Positions 17,109 to 25,036 of a DNA stretch of 64,000 nucleotides are shown here, in pieces. A program made the translations under genes and the position numbers. Where the stretch lies: contig NZ_RAIF01000031.1 of the NCBI RefSeq assembly GCF_003671715.1, positions 435,689-499,688 of the forward strand. The letters are read 5' to 3'. The notes under the pieces were generated by a model. The model saw nothing but the letters and a program-made list of their open reading frames with translations, ran no database searches and had not been told where the DNA came from. Position 1 is the stretch's first letter. Every line of letters begins with the position of its first letter. Source of the DNA: Streptomyces sp. E2N166. Its GTDB lineage: Bacteria > Actinomycetota > Actinomycetes > Streptomycetales > Streptomycetaceae.

Positions 17109-17146
17109 GCCAAGGACGTCCGAGCCGGCCAAGGACGTCCGAGCCG
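17109..17146. repeat. 19-bp tandem duplication
   Basis: GCCAAGGACGTCCGAGCCG occurs twice in direct tandem (17109-17127, 17128-17146) in the non-coding stretch after the carboxylesterase gene. The rest of 17036-17587 holds the kinase relic described at 17176-17345, and 17346-17587 shows nothing clear apart from the leader of the next gene. Confidence 0.8.
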
Positions 17147-17175
17147 ACGGATGCGGCGGCCGGGGTGCGGCCGGC

Positions 17176-17345
17176 TCACCCGGTCGGCGCGCCCTGCCGG
17201 GCCGGCAGCTCGACCCGGTAGGGAAAGGCCGCCGGTGGTCCTCGCCCGGGCCGTCACGGCGCCCCGGTGGCCGCGCACGAGGGTCCGGACGACCGCGAGG
17301 CCCGGGCCGCGGCCGCTGCGGTCGCCGCCGCCTGAGACGAGACAC
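17176..17345 (-). pseudogene. C-terminal remnant of a sensor histidine kinase
   Basis: Read on the minus strand, the segment encodes GDRSGRGPGLAVVRTLVRGH followed by GAVTARARTTGGLS, which is the G2 box and end of a HATPase_c domain. A one-base slip near 17222 then restores YRVELPARQGAPTG and a TGA at 17176-17178. Nothing recognisable as the ATP-lid, dimerisation or sensor part precedes it, so it is a truncated and frameshifted relic. The response regulator gene that normally accompanies such a kinase is absent nearby. Confidence 0.65.
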
Positions 17346-17587
17346 TGATCCTTAAGCGGGGGAGCCGAGGCCGCAGCGCTGAACCCCAGGACGACGGGCG
17401 AGGCTGGGTGCCGATGAGAGTCGTATTCCCTCATTGTCCGGGTTCACCGCGCTTTCCGCTGGTGTGGGCGAAGCGGGTCCGGGTGTTATTGAATGAGGTG
17501 TGCGGTCAGGAAGCTCGGGGTCCCGTCGCACGGCTTCTGGTACGTCCCCGGCGCTGCCGGGGTCGGTGAGCGAGCTGAGAGAGCCGC

Positions 17588-19750
17588 ATGGACTCCACAC
17601 CCTCCCCCTCGTCCTCGTCGCCGTTCGAACTGGTCAGCAGTGCCCTGGGGAAGTACATCCCGCGCGGCGGAGCGGCAGCGGCCGCCGGTCCGGCCGACTC
17701 GCAGGGTGACCGCACCGCCCGCCCGCCCCTGCCCGCCGACCCGGCTGCCCGCCGTCAGGAGCAGATCCTCGGCGTGGTCAACCTGGACCGGGATCTCCGG
17801 ATCACCCGCAGCAATCTGGACGCCCCCGTCTTCGCGGGGCTGGACGCCGTGACCGGGAGCCCGGTCGTCGATCTTCTGCCGCCCGGGGACGTACCGACGG
17901 TCACGCGACGGTTGCGGCAGGTTCTCGAGACCGGTGACGCGCACGTCGCCCGGGTCCAGCGCCTGCGGCGCGGAGACGGGTCGGAGCTGGTGGTCTCGAT
18001 GAGCATCCTGCCCGCCGCGGAGCCCCATGAGGGCCTGACCGTCTCCCTGATCGCCATGGCCAGAAGGCTGCACCTGTACGCCGCCGAGACCGCGATCGGC
18101 ACCTCGCTGGACATCGGGGAGACCGCGCAGTCGCTGGCGGAGTCCCTGCTGGCCTGGGGAGACGTGGCCGCCATCGACCTCGACTTCGCCGTGTGGACGG
18201 GCGAGGGGGTCACCGATCAGGCGCCGGGGCGCATCCGGCTGCGGCGGGCGGCCCTGGTGCCGGACCGCGCGTGGCCCGAGGGATATCTGACTCCGGGCGA
18301 TGATCTTCCCCGCGACGCGAGCCGCCTGCTGTCCCAAGCGATACGGCGTGACGACGCCGCCCAGGCCATCGTCATACCCGACCGGGAGGCGATCGAGCGG
18401 GTACTCGGCAGTCCGAGGCTGGTGCGTGCCCTGGTGCCCGGTGAGCGGTCGGCGGGTGTGGCGTGCGTACCGCTGGTCCTGGAGGGCACGCCGCCCGTCG
18501 TGCTGGGTGTGGCGGAGGTCTGGCGGCGGGCGGACCGTCCCTTTTACGACAGCGAGCTGCTCGACCTGCAGGAACTGGTGGCCAGGACCGCCCATCACGT
18601 CGACCTGGCCCGTCAGCACCAGCGTGAGCACACGCAGGTGCTGGCGTTGCAGCGCCGCCTGCTGCCGCGGGCCGGCGGCGACACCATCGAGACCGCCAGC
18701 GTCTGCCAGCCCGCCACCCCCGACAGCGCGGGCGTCGGCGGTGACTGGGTGAACAGCTTTCCGCTGCCGGACGGCCGTACCGCGCTGGTGGTCGGTGACG
18801 TCGTCGGGCACGGTCTGGGAGCCGCGGCGACCATGGGCCAGCTGAGCATGGAGGCCCGCGCTCTGCTGTCCGCGGGGCTGGCGCCCGACGAGGTGCTGGA
18901 GCACCTGGACGAGACCGTGTCGCTGTTGGACGACGCGGAGTCCGGGCTGGCGGCCGGCTACAGCGCGCTCGGGTCGACCTGCTGCATCGCCGTCTACGAT
19001 CCGGTCAGCCACCACGTGGCGCTGGCCAGCGCCGGCCACCTCCCCCCGGTACTGGTGCCCCCGGACGGGCGCTCCGGCCCGCTCGCGGTCCGCCCCCACC
19101 CCGGCCTGGGCGCCGAGTTCGCCTTGCGGGAGCCGTTCGACGTGCACACGTTCGCCGTCCCCCCGGGCTCCCTGCTCGCCCTCTACACCGACGGCCTGGT
19201 GGAGGATCCCGCCATATCGATCGACGAGGGCATCGGCAGGCTGGCGGACGCCGTGGCCGCGGTGCACCCCTGGGACGGCCTGCAGGCGGCTGCTCGGCAC
19301 GTGGTCTCCGGGTTGGCGCCCGTGCGCCGGCGTGATGACGTGACCCTGCTGCTGGCACGCATGATCGGGTACCGCAAGGGGGACACCGCGGCCTGGCGGC
19401 TGCCAGCCCGCGGCGACGCGGCCGCCCGGGCCCGCACGCTGGTCTCCGCGTTGCTGCGGCAATGGCGCAGCAGGGACGACGCCCGGGACAGAGTGCTGCT
19501 CCTGGTCAGCGAGCTGGTCACCAACGCGGTCCGCTTCGCCGGCGGGCCCATCACGGTGCGGCTGATCAGGGCCGGTCACGACCTGCTGTGCGAGGTGGAG
19601 GACACCGGCAACGGCAGGCCGAGACTGGGCCCGTGCGGGCTCCTCGACGACCGTGGTCGCGGCTTGCACGTGGTGCACCGCCTCACCACCGGGTGGGGGG
19701 TGCGCTGGACGGACAACGGCAAGGTGGTCTGGGCGAAGGTCGCGAGGTGA
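17588..19750 (+). CDS. PAS/GAF/SpoIIE phosphatase with C-terminal ATPase domain
   Basis: A 720-residue signalling protein starting MDSTPSPSSSSPFE. A PAS-like segment covers about residues 60-165 and a GAF-like region about 170-350. A PP2C/SpoIIE serine phosphatase follows at about 365-590, with GGDWVNSF, GDVVGHG and LYTDGLVED as metal-site motifs. A GHKL/HATPase domain of the anti-sigma type ends the protein (about 600-718, LLVSELVTNAVRFA, then GRGLHVV). Such proteins dephosphorylate an anti-anti-sigma factor and may also act as its kinase, in response to a signal sensed by PAS/GAF. No partner sigma or anti-anti-sigma gene is adjacent. It converges on the polyketide synthase gene with a 21-bp gap. 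Confidence 0.9.
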   Translation: MDSTPSPSSSSPFELVSSALGKYIPRGGAAAAAGPADSQGDRTARPPLPADPAARRQEQILGVVNLDRDLRITRSNLDAPVFAGLDAVTGSPVVDLLPPGDVPTVTRRLRQVLETGDAHVARVQRLRRGDGSELVVSMSILPAAEPHEGLTVSLIAMARRLHLYAAETAIGTSLDIGETAQSLAESLLAWGDVAAIDLDFAVWTGEGVTDQAPGRIRLRRAALVPDRAWPEGYLTPGDDLPRDASRLLSQAIRRDDAAQAIVIPDREAIERVLGSPRLVRALVPGERSAGVACVPLVLEGTPPVVLGVAEVWRRADRPFYDSELLDLQELVARTAHHVDLARQHQREHTQVLALQRRLLPRAGGDTIETASVCQPATPDSAGVGGDWVNSFPLPDGRTALVVGDVVGHGLGAAATMGQLSMEARALLSAGLAPDEVLEHLDETVSLLDDAESGLAAGYSALGSTCCIAVYDPVSHHVALASAGHLPPVLVPPDGRSGPLAVRPHPGLGAEFALREPFDVHTFAVPPGSLLALYTDGLVEDPAISIDEGIGRLADAVAAVHPWDGLQAAARHVVSGLAPVRRRDDVTLLLARMIGYRKGDTAAWRLPARGDAAARARTLVSALLRQWRSRDDARDRVLLLVSELVTNAVRFAGGPITVRLIRAGHDLLCEVEDTGNGRPRLGPCGLLDDRGRGLHVVHRLTTGWGVRWTDNGKVVWAKVAR

Positions 19751-19771
19751 CGCGGCCGTGGGGTCGGCGTG

Positions 19772-20956
19772 CTACAGCCACTCGCCTTCCAGGGCGGTGG
19801 CCGTGAGGCCCGGGGCCGCCGCGTACAGGACGGCACGGTCGCCCGGCTTCTGCCCGGCGTCGTGTGCCCTGCGCATGATGTCGAAGACGGCGGCGCCTCC
19901 GCGGTTGCCGCTGGTGTAGCTGTCCCGGCTGTAGTCCAGCAGCCCCGACGGCCACGCGTCGGGCATCGTCTGCTCCATGTACTCCAGCACCCGGGTTCCG
20001 CCGGGGTGCGCGAGCAGGACGTCGGGGTGCCAGGAGTCGGGGTCGTCCCGGTAGCGCAGACGCAGCCACTCCCACATCGCGGTGACCGTCTCCTGAACGG
20101 CGCGCGGCCCGCGCCGGTCCATCACGAAGTGGGTGCCGTCCGACCGGGTGTCCAGGCGGTGCAGGTCCTGGGTCCCCGGCAGGGTGTGGTGCCAGGCGGT
20201 GTCCAGCCGCAGCACCGACTCGGGCCTCTGGCGGCCCGTGACCACCGCGGCGACCGCGGTGTCCGCGAACAGCAGGCGGACGATCAGGGACTCCAGAGTG
20301 TCGTCCGCGGGCTGGTAGGTCGTGCTGAGCGCCTCCGCGATCACGACCAGGACCACCCGGTCGGGGTCCGCGGCCACGAGATCGGCAGCCAACGCCAGGG
20401 AGCGGGTCCCGGCCACGCAGGCCCACTGCGTGGCCGGCAGCAGCATCACGTCGTTGCGGAGCGGAAGCCTGTTGGCCAGTGCGACGTCCAGGCCCGGCAG
20501 CGCCGGCGTGGTGGAGTGACTGGTTATCAGACAGTCGACGTCCGAGGCGTCCAGCCCGGCGATCTGCAGGGCCCCGCGCGCCGCGCGCTCCCCGTAGGCC
20601 TGCACGGCCTCCCAGGCCGGCGCGGTGCGCTCCTGGACGGTCTGCGGCGCGGGTATCGACTCCAGGGCGGCGACCGCGCGGTCGACGTCCTGCTCGGTGA
20701 ACCCGTCGCGGGCCAGCGCCTCTCGGGCCGCCCCGCTGCCGCCGGCCATCAGGCCGCTCCCGTCGCCGGGTGCGACGGCGGTCTCCAGCGGCAGCATCCA
20801 CCCGCGGGTCTCGATGCCCGTACTGGCCGCGATGCCGTCGATCCGGGGCGCCCACGACGCGTGCGGGTGCCGGCCGCGTACTTCCGCCACGATCTGATCG
20901 GTCTCCACGGTGTGCTCGCCGTGTATCACGGCGGGAGGGCACAGGTAAGCGGCCAC
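19772..20956 (-). CDS. Type III polyketide synthase (chalcone synthase-like)
   Basis: A 394-residue thiolase-fold condensing enzyme, starting with GTG at 20956 (VAAYLCPPAVIHGEH) after AGAAAGG. The catalytic triad is visible as Cys180 (QWACVAG), His317 (LAHPGG) and Asn351 (SGNRGG). The segment VFDIMRR after Asn resembles bacterial alkylpyrone or germicidin-type synthases. It should extend an acyl-CoA starter with malonyl-CoA units on its own. Overall it looks divergent from RppA, so the product cannot be named. No tailoring enzyme is in the same operon, but a methyltransferase and a DinB-type protein lie upstream on the same strand. Confidence 0.88.
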   Translation of the reverse strand: MAAYLCPPAVIHGEHTVETDQIVAEVRGRHPHASWAPRIDGIAASTGIETRGWMLPLETAVAPGDGSGLMAGGSGAAREALARDGFTEQDVDRAVAALESIPAPQTVQERTAPAWEAVQAYGERAARGALQIAGLDASDVDCLITSHSTTPALPGLDVALANRLPLRNDVMLLPATQWACVAGTRSLALAADLVAADPDRVVLVVIAEALSTTYQPADDTLESLIVRLLFADTAVAAVVTGRQRPESVLRLDTAWHHTLPGTQDLHRLDTRSDGTHFVMDRRGPRAVQETVTAMWEWLRLRYRDDPDSWHPDVLLAHPGGTRVLEYMEQTMPDAWPSGLLDYSRDSYTSGNRGGAAVFDIMRRAHDAGQKPGDRAVLYAAAPGLTATALEGEWL

Positions 20957-21249
20957 GGTTCGCGCCTTTCTGCGGGGAACGGAGGAGGACGTCAGGAGTG
21001 CCTGGGGACGGGGTACTTGGCACTTCGCACCCGGGAAGAACCGGGAACGTCCGGGAGAACGCCGCTGCGCTCTGCCTCGGGCGTCGGCATCCGTTCCGAG
21101 CATGGACGCTAAAGGGACATTTCCGCTGTGATGCAGGCAACTTGGGCGGCCTTTGGGTGCGTGACACGGCACACACCCACGGAGGGGAGGCCCCGGCGTG
21201 CTTCGGCCGACCTGCTCTGACGCGTCGTCAACCGCGAGTCCGGGCGGAG

Positions 21250-21741
21250 TCAGCGCCCTGTCGTGCCGTCGATCAGCTCGCGGAGGATGTCCGCGTGACC
21301 GGCGTGGCGGCCGGTCTCCTCGATCATGTGGGTGAGGGCCCAGCGGGCACTGGGCGCGGGACGGCCCGGCCGCGGCCGGGGGACCGGCTCGCCGAGGTCC
21401 GGGCACCCGTCGAGGACCGCGTTCGCACGCTCGACGGTCTCCCGGTAGCGGGCGACGACGTCGGCGACACCGTCCTCCGGTGCGGCGTGAAAGGTCGCCT
21501 GCCAGTCGGTGACCTGCTCGCCCAGGAAGATCGCACGCTCGACGCGGGTCAGGTGGTTGAGCAGGCCGAGCAGGTTCGTGCCCGAGGGGACCTGGGCCGT
21601 GCGGACCCGCGGCTCGGGAGCGCCCTCGACCTTCGCGGTCATCGAGATCCGTAGGTAGTCGAGGAATCCGCGCAGAACCTGGGCCTCGCTGCTTCCGGTC
21701 CGGGGCGGAGGGGTGTCCCTGCGGCGGGCTGAGGTGGGCAT
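21250..21741 (-). CDS. DinB-superfamily protein (DUF664 type)
   Basis: A 163-residue four-helix-bundle protein. ATG 21741 follows GAAGGAGG. The phrase LLGLLNHLTRVERAIF holds the first conserved histidine, and HMIEETGRHAGHADILRE the C-terminal ones, which together would bind one metal. DUF664/DinB proteins are often thiol-dependent transferases or detoxification enzymes in actinobacteria (mycothiol users), but the substrate here is unknown. The gene lies 79 bp downstream of the methyltransferase gene on the same strand, and a 20-bp tandem duplication sits between them. Confidence 0.85.
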   Translation of the reverse strand: MPTSARRRDTPPPRTGSSEAQVLRGFLDYLRISMTAKVEGAPEPRVRTAQVPSGTNLLGLLNHLTRVERAIFLGEQVTDWQATFHAAPEDGVADVVARYRETVERANAVLDGCPDLGEPVPRPRPGRPAPSARWALTHMIEETGRHAGHADILRELIDGTTGR

Positions 21742-21765
21742 GGTGGCCTCCTTCGTCGGGCATCG

Positions 21766-21805
21766 GGCACCGGGGAGTGGGTCTCGGCACCGGGGAGTGG
21801 GTCTC
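21766..21805. repeat. 20-bp tandem duplication
   Basis: GGCACCGGGGAGTGGGTCTC is duplicated exactly in tandem (21766-21785 and 21786-21805) between the methyltransferase stop and the DinB start. It looks like a recent slippage or duplication event. Confidence 0.85.
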
Positions 21806-21820
21806 GGGCCGGCCGGCCGG

Positions 21821-22447
21821 TCAGGCGGTGCGTCGGACGAGCAGGACGTGGTCGACGACCTCGGCGGTGCGTCCGCCCGGGCCGGTCGCGATCCGGCGGG
21901 GCGCGTCGGCCCGCTCGACGGTCCACGTCGCCGGGTCCAGGCCGATGCCCGCCGCGACCTCCCGCGGAGTCGGGTACCGGACGTCGGGATCCTGGTTCCA
22001 CGACCACGGCGCGGTGGAGCCGTGGTCGACCACCAGCAGCCGCCCGCCCGGGCGCAGCGCGTGTGCGGCCGTACGCAGGACCGCAGCCCGGTCCAGGTCG
22101 AAGGGGGTGTGGAGGTAGTGCGCGGAGACCAGATCGAACCGGCCCCCGGGGAAGGACGCGCGCAGGTCGTGCTGCTCGGCGGCGACCAGGTCGCCGAGGC
22201 CGAGTGAGCGGGCGTGGCCGGAGAGCCGCTCGGCCGCCACGGTCGAGATGTCGACGGCGGTGACCCGCCACCCCCGGCGGGCGAGCCACAGCGAGTCGCC
22301 GCCGTCGCCGCATCCGAGGTCCAGTGCGTCGCCGGGGCGCAGGCCGGTGACCGTCTCGACGAGACGGCCGTTGGGCCGCGGGTCGGTGGCCGACGGCCGG
22401 CCGGCGTAGACGCCGTCCCAGAACGTGACCGCATCGGTGGCGCTCAT
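21821..22447 (-). CDS. Class I SAM-dependent methyltransferase
   Basis: A 208-residue cytosolic enzyme. ATG 22447 follows GAAGGAG. The SAM-binding motif I is ALDLGCGDGGDSLWLA (about residues 41-56), motif II includes VTAVDIS, and LRPGGRLLVVDHG (about 134-146) is the post-I strand region. The start MSATDAVTFWDGVYAGRP is typical of tellurite-resistance or thiopurine-like methyltransferases with an N-terminal WD..Y segment. The substrate is not evident. It is divergently transcribed from the XRE-cupin regulator, which probably controls it through the operator at 22552. Confidence 0.88.
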   Translation of the reverse strand: MSATDAVTFWDGVYAGRPSATDPRPNGRLVETVTGLRPGDALDLGCGDGGDSLWLARRGWRVTAVDISTVAAERLSGHARSLGLGDLVAAEQHDLRASFPGGRFDLVSAHYLHTPFDLDRAAVLRTAAHALRPGGRLLVVDHGSTAPWSWNQDPDVRYPTPREVAAGIGLDPATWTVERADAPRRIATGPGGRTAEVVDHVLLVRRTA

Positions 22448-22551
22448 CGAAGCTCCTTCGTCTGTCGGGATGTCCTGCGAGCAATGCCTGTCGGGATTGC
22501 CCGTCGGAATGCGGCCAGTCTCACCGGACGCCGCGCGAACCGGCACGGAAA

Positions 22552-22568
22552 CTTGCCGTTGTGGCAAG
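22552..22568. promoter_or_regulatory. Inverted repeat CTTGCC-GTTGT-GGCAAG
   Basis: A six-base perfect inverted repeat lies directly before the XRE-cupin start codon (ATG 22577), in the 129-bp gap to the divergent methyltransferase gene. Location and symmetry fit an autoregulatory operator. Its right arm overlaps the ribosome binding site. Confidence 0.55.
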
Positions 22569-22576
22569 GTGGCCCG

Positions 22577-23164
22577 ATGGACGGCGGAACGGAAGACGTA
22601 CTCGGCGCGGTGGGCCCGCGGCTGCGTGCGCTGCGGCGCGACCGCGGCGTCACCCTCGCCGACCTCTCGGCGGCCACCGGGGTGTCGGAGAGCACGCTGT
22701 CCCGGCTGGAGAGCGGGCAGCGCCGGGCGACCCTGGAGCTGCTGCTGCCGCTCGCCCGGATCTACGACGTTCCGCTGGACGACCTCGTCGGTGCCCCGCG
22801 CACGGGCGACCCCCGCATCCACCTGAAGCCGATCCGGCGGTTCGGGATGGTCTTCGTGCCGCTGTCCCGGCGGCCGGGCGGGACCCAGGCCTTCAAAATG
22901 ATCATCCCGAGCCGCCCCCGCCCTCTCGAACCGACCCCGCAGACGCACGAGGGCTTCGAATGGCTCTACGTGCTGAGCGGCCGGCTGCGGCTGGTGGTCG
23001 GCGAGCGCGACCTGACGCTGGCGCCCGGTGAGGCCGCCGAGTTCGACACGTCCCTGCCGCACTGGCTGGGCAGTGCCGACGGCGGCGCGGTCGAGCTGCT
23101 CGTCCTGTTCGGCCTGCAAGGGGTGCGCGCGCACGTACGCACCGGCTCGCCACCGGTCGCGTAG
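22577..23164 (+). CDS. XRE-family regulator with cupin domain
   Basis: A 195-residue regulator. The N-terminal helix-turn-helix spans about residues 12-65 (RRDRGVTLADLSAATGVSES), and a C-terminal cupin barrel covers about 105-185 (HEGFEWLYVLSGRL with the ligand-binding glutamate, and LAPGEAAEFD). The weak ribosome site AAGGTGG precedes ATG 22577. HTH-cupin regulators bind a small molecule in the cupin and usually repress themselves and a divergent gene, here the methyltransferase/DinB pair. The inverted repeat directly upstream supports this. Confidence 0.88.
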   Translation: MDGGTEDVLGAVGPRLRALRRDRGVTLADLSAATGVSESTLSRLESGQRRATLELLLPLARIYDVPLDDLVGAPRTGDPRIHLKPIRRFGMVFVPLSRRPGGTQAFKMIIPSRPRPLEPTPQTHEGFEWLYVLSGRLRLVVGERDLTLAPGEAAEFDTSLPHWLGSADGGAVELLVLFGLQGVRAHVRTGSPPVA

Positions 23165-23334
23165 CGCACGTGGGGGGTCCGGTCCCACGGACGGACGGCT
23201 GAACGGCGGTTCAGGAAGCGGATCGGAATGCGAGTCGCTCAAACGGCACGGGGGTCCGCACATCCGTGCCGCACCCTTGTGTAATTCCTCTGGAAGCCTC
23301 AATCTTTCGGCTGACGCACCAAAGTCGTCCCGGA

Positions 23335-23358
23335 TTGACATGACCATGACCCATGGTC
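23335..23358 (+). promoter_or_regulatory. Promoter -35 box followed by a palindrome
   Basis: TTGACA at 23335-23340 is followed at once by GACCATG-ACC-CATGGTC (23342-23358), a perfect seven-base inverted repeat that would lie between the -35 and -10 of the protease promoter. No good -10 is seen. The position suits a repressor site. Confidence 0.45.
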
Positions 23359-23428
23359 GTCGCCGAGGGCGGCCTGCTCGGCGTGCACGAACCCCACCAC
23401 GCACCACCGACTGAGGAGGACCCCTCAC

Positions 23429-25012
23429 ATGGCAGTGCTGCGTCACCACCCCCACCGCACCACCCGGCGAAGACTGGCCGCCGTCAGCGCCGCGGCCACC
23501 GCGGCCCTCGCCGCGAGCCTCGTCTCCGCGCTCCCCGCCACCGCGGCGGAGGGCCGCATCCAGTACGAGGACGCGGCCAACGCGGTCGCCGGCAGCTACA
23601 TCGTGACCCTGAAGGCGGACGAGGCGAGGTCCGGCTCCGCCGAGGGCCGCGCGCTGGCGAAGAAGTACGGCGCCGACATCGAGCGCACGTACACCAAGGC
23701 CCTCAACGGCTACGCGGTCGAGGCGTCCGAGACCGAGGCGAAACGTCTCGCCGCCGACCCGGCCGTCGCCTCCGTCGTCCAGAACCGCACCTTCCACGCC
23801 ACCGGCACCCAGCCCAACCCGCCGTCCTGGGGCCTGGACCGCATCGACCAGCGGAACCGCCCGCTGGACAGCTCGTACACCTATCCGGACAGCGCCGGAC
23901 AGGGCGTGACGGCGTACGTCATCGACACCGGCGTCCGCATCTCCCACAACGACTTCGGCGGCCGCGCCTCCTACGGCTACGACGCCATCGACAACGACAA
24001 CACCGCCCAGGACGGCCACGGCCACGGCACCCACGTCGCCGGCACCGTCGGCGGCGGCGCCTACGGCGTCGCCAAGCAGGCGAAGATCGTCGGCGTCCGG
24101 GTGCTCGACAACTCCGGCTCCGGCACCACCGCGCAGGTCGTCGCCGGCATCGACTGGGTCGCCCGCAACGCGGTCAAGCCGGCCGTCGCCAACATGTCCC
24201 TCGGCGGCGGCGCCGACAGCGCCCTCGACACGGCCGTGCGCAACGCCATCGCCTCCGGCGTCACCTTCGCCGTCGCGGCCGGCAACGAGTCCACCAACGC
24301 CTCCACCAAGTCGCCGGCCCGGGTGACGGAGGCGATCACGGTCGGCGCCACCACGTCGAGCGACGCCCGCGCGAGCTACTCCAACTACGGCTCGGTCCTG
24401 GACCTGTTCGCGCCCGGCTCGTCGATCACCTCGGCCTGGAACAGCGGCGACTCGGCCACCAACACCATCTCCGGTACGTCCATGGCGAGCCCGCACGTCG
24501 CCGGGGCGGCCGCGCTGTACCTGGCCGACAACCCCACGGCCACCCCCTCACAGGTCGCCTCCGCGCTGACGTCCACCGCCACCAGTGGCGTCGTCTCGAA
24601 CCCGGGCAGCGGCTCGCCCAACCGCCTGCTGTACGTCGGCGACGGCGACACCACGCCCCCGCCGACCGGCGACCGCTTCGAGAACACCGGCGACTACACC
24701 ATCCGGGACAACGCCACCGTCGAGTCCCCGGTGACCGTCACCGGCGTCTCGGGCAACGCCCCCTCGGCGCTCTCCGTGGACGTGAACATCGTCCACAGCT
24801 ACATCGGTGACCTCCAGGTCCAGCTGGTCGCCCCGGACGGCACGGCGTACACGCTGAAGTCCTACGGCACCGGCGGCAGCGCGAACGACATCAACACCAC
24901 GTACACCGTGAACGCCTCCTCGGAGACCGCGAACGGCACGTGGAAGCTGCGGGTCAGCGACAACGCGTCCTGGGACACCGGGCGTATCGATGCCTGGGCC
25001 CTGCAGTTCTGA
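23429..25012 (+). CDS. Secreted subtilisin-like serine protease (S8) with P domain
   Basis: A 527-residue exported protease. ATG 23429 follows GAGGAGGA. A signal peptide ends near ATAA (about residue 38). An I9 propeptide follows (about 50-125, SYIVTLKAD), then the S8 catalytic domain with Asp166 (VIDTG), His202 (GHGTHVAG), oxyanion Asn286 (AAGNES) and Ser351 (GTSMASPH). After a short TTPPPTG linker, residues about 412-527 form a proprotein-convertase P domain (IVHSYIGDLQVQLVAPDGT). Aqualysin/proteinase-K-type enzymes of this kind degrade external proteins and may generate peptides for the importers encoded to the right. A serpin gene converges on it 24 bp downstream. Confidence 0.94.
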   Translation: MAVLRHHPHRTTRRRLAAVSAAATAALAASLVSALPATAAEGRIQYEDAANAVAGSYIVTLKADEARSGSAEGRALAKKYGADIERTYTKALNGYAVEASETEAKRLAADPAVASVVQNRTFHATGTQPNPPSWGLDRIDQRNRPLDSSYTYPDSAGQGVTAYVIDTGVRISHNDFGGRASYGYDAIDNDNTAQDGHGHGTHVAGTVGGGAYGVAKQAKIVGVRVLDNSGSGTTAQVVAGIDWVARNAVKPAVANMSLGGGADSALDTAVRNAIASGVTFAVAAGNESTNASTKSPARVTEAITVGATTSSDARASYSNYGSVLDLFAPGSSITSAWNSGDSATNTISGTSMASPHVAGAAALYLADNPTATPSQVASALTSTATSGVVSNPGSGSPNRLLYVGDGDTTPPPTGDRFENTGDYTIRDNATVESPVTVTGVSGNAPSALSVDVNIVHSYIGDLQVQLVAPDGTAYTLKSYGTGGSANDINTTYTVNASSETANGTWKLRVSDNASWDTGRIDAWALQF

Positions 25013-25036
25013 CAAGTCCGTCAGTCTGACGACGCC

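Noticed and set aside
15056..17434. 792-codon minus-strand frame over the carboxylesterase
   Set aside because: Most is antisense shadow. Only its first part (17176-17345) shows true kinase-like sequence and is listed as a pseudogene.
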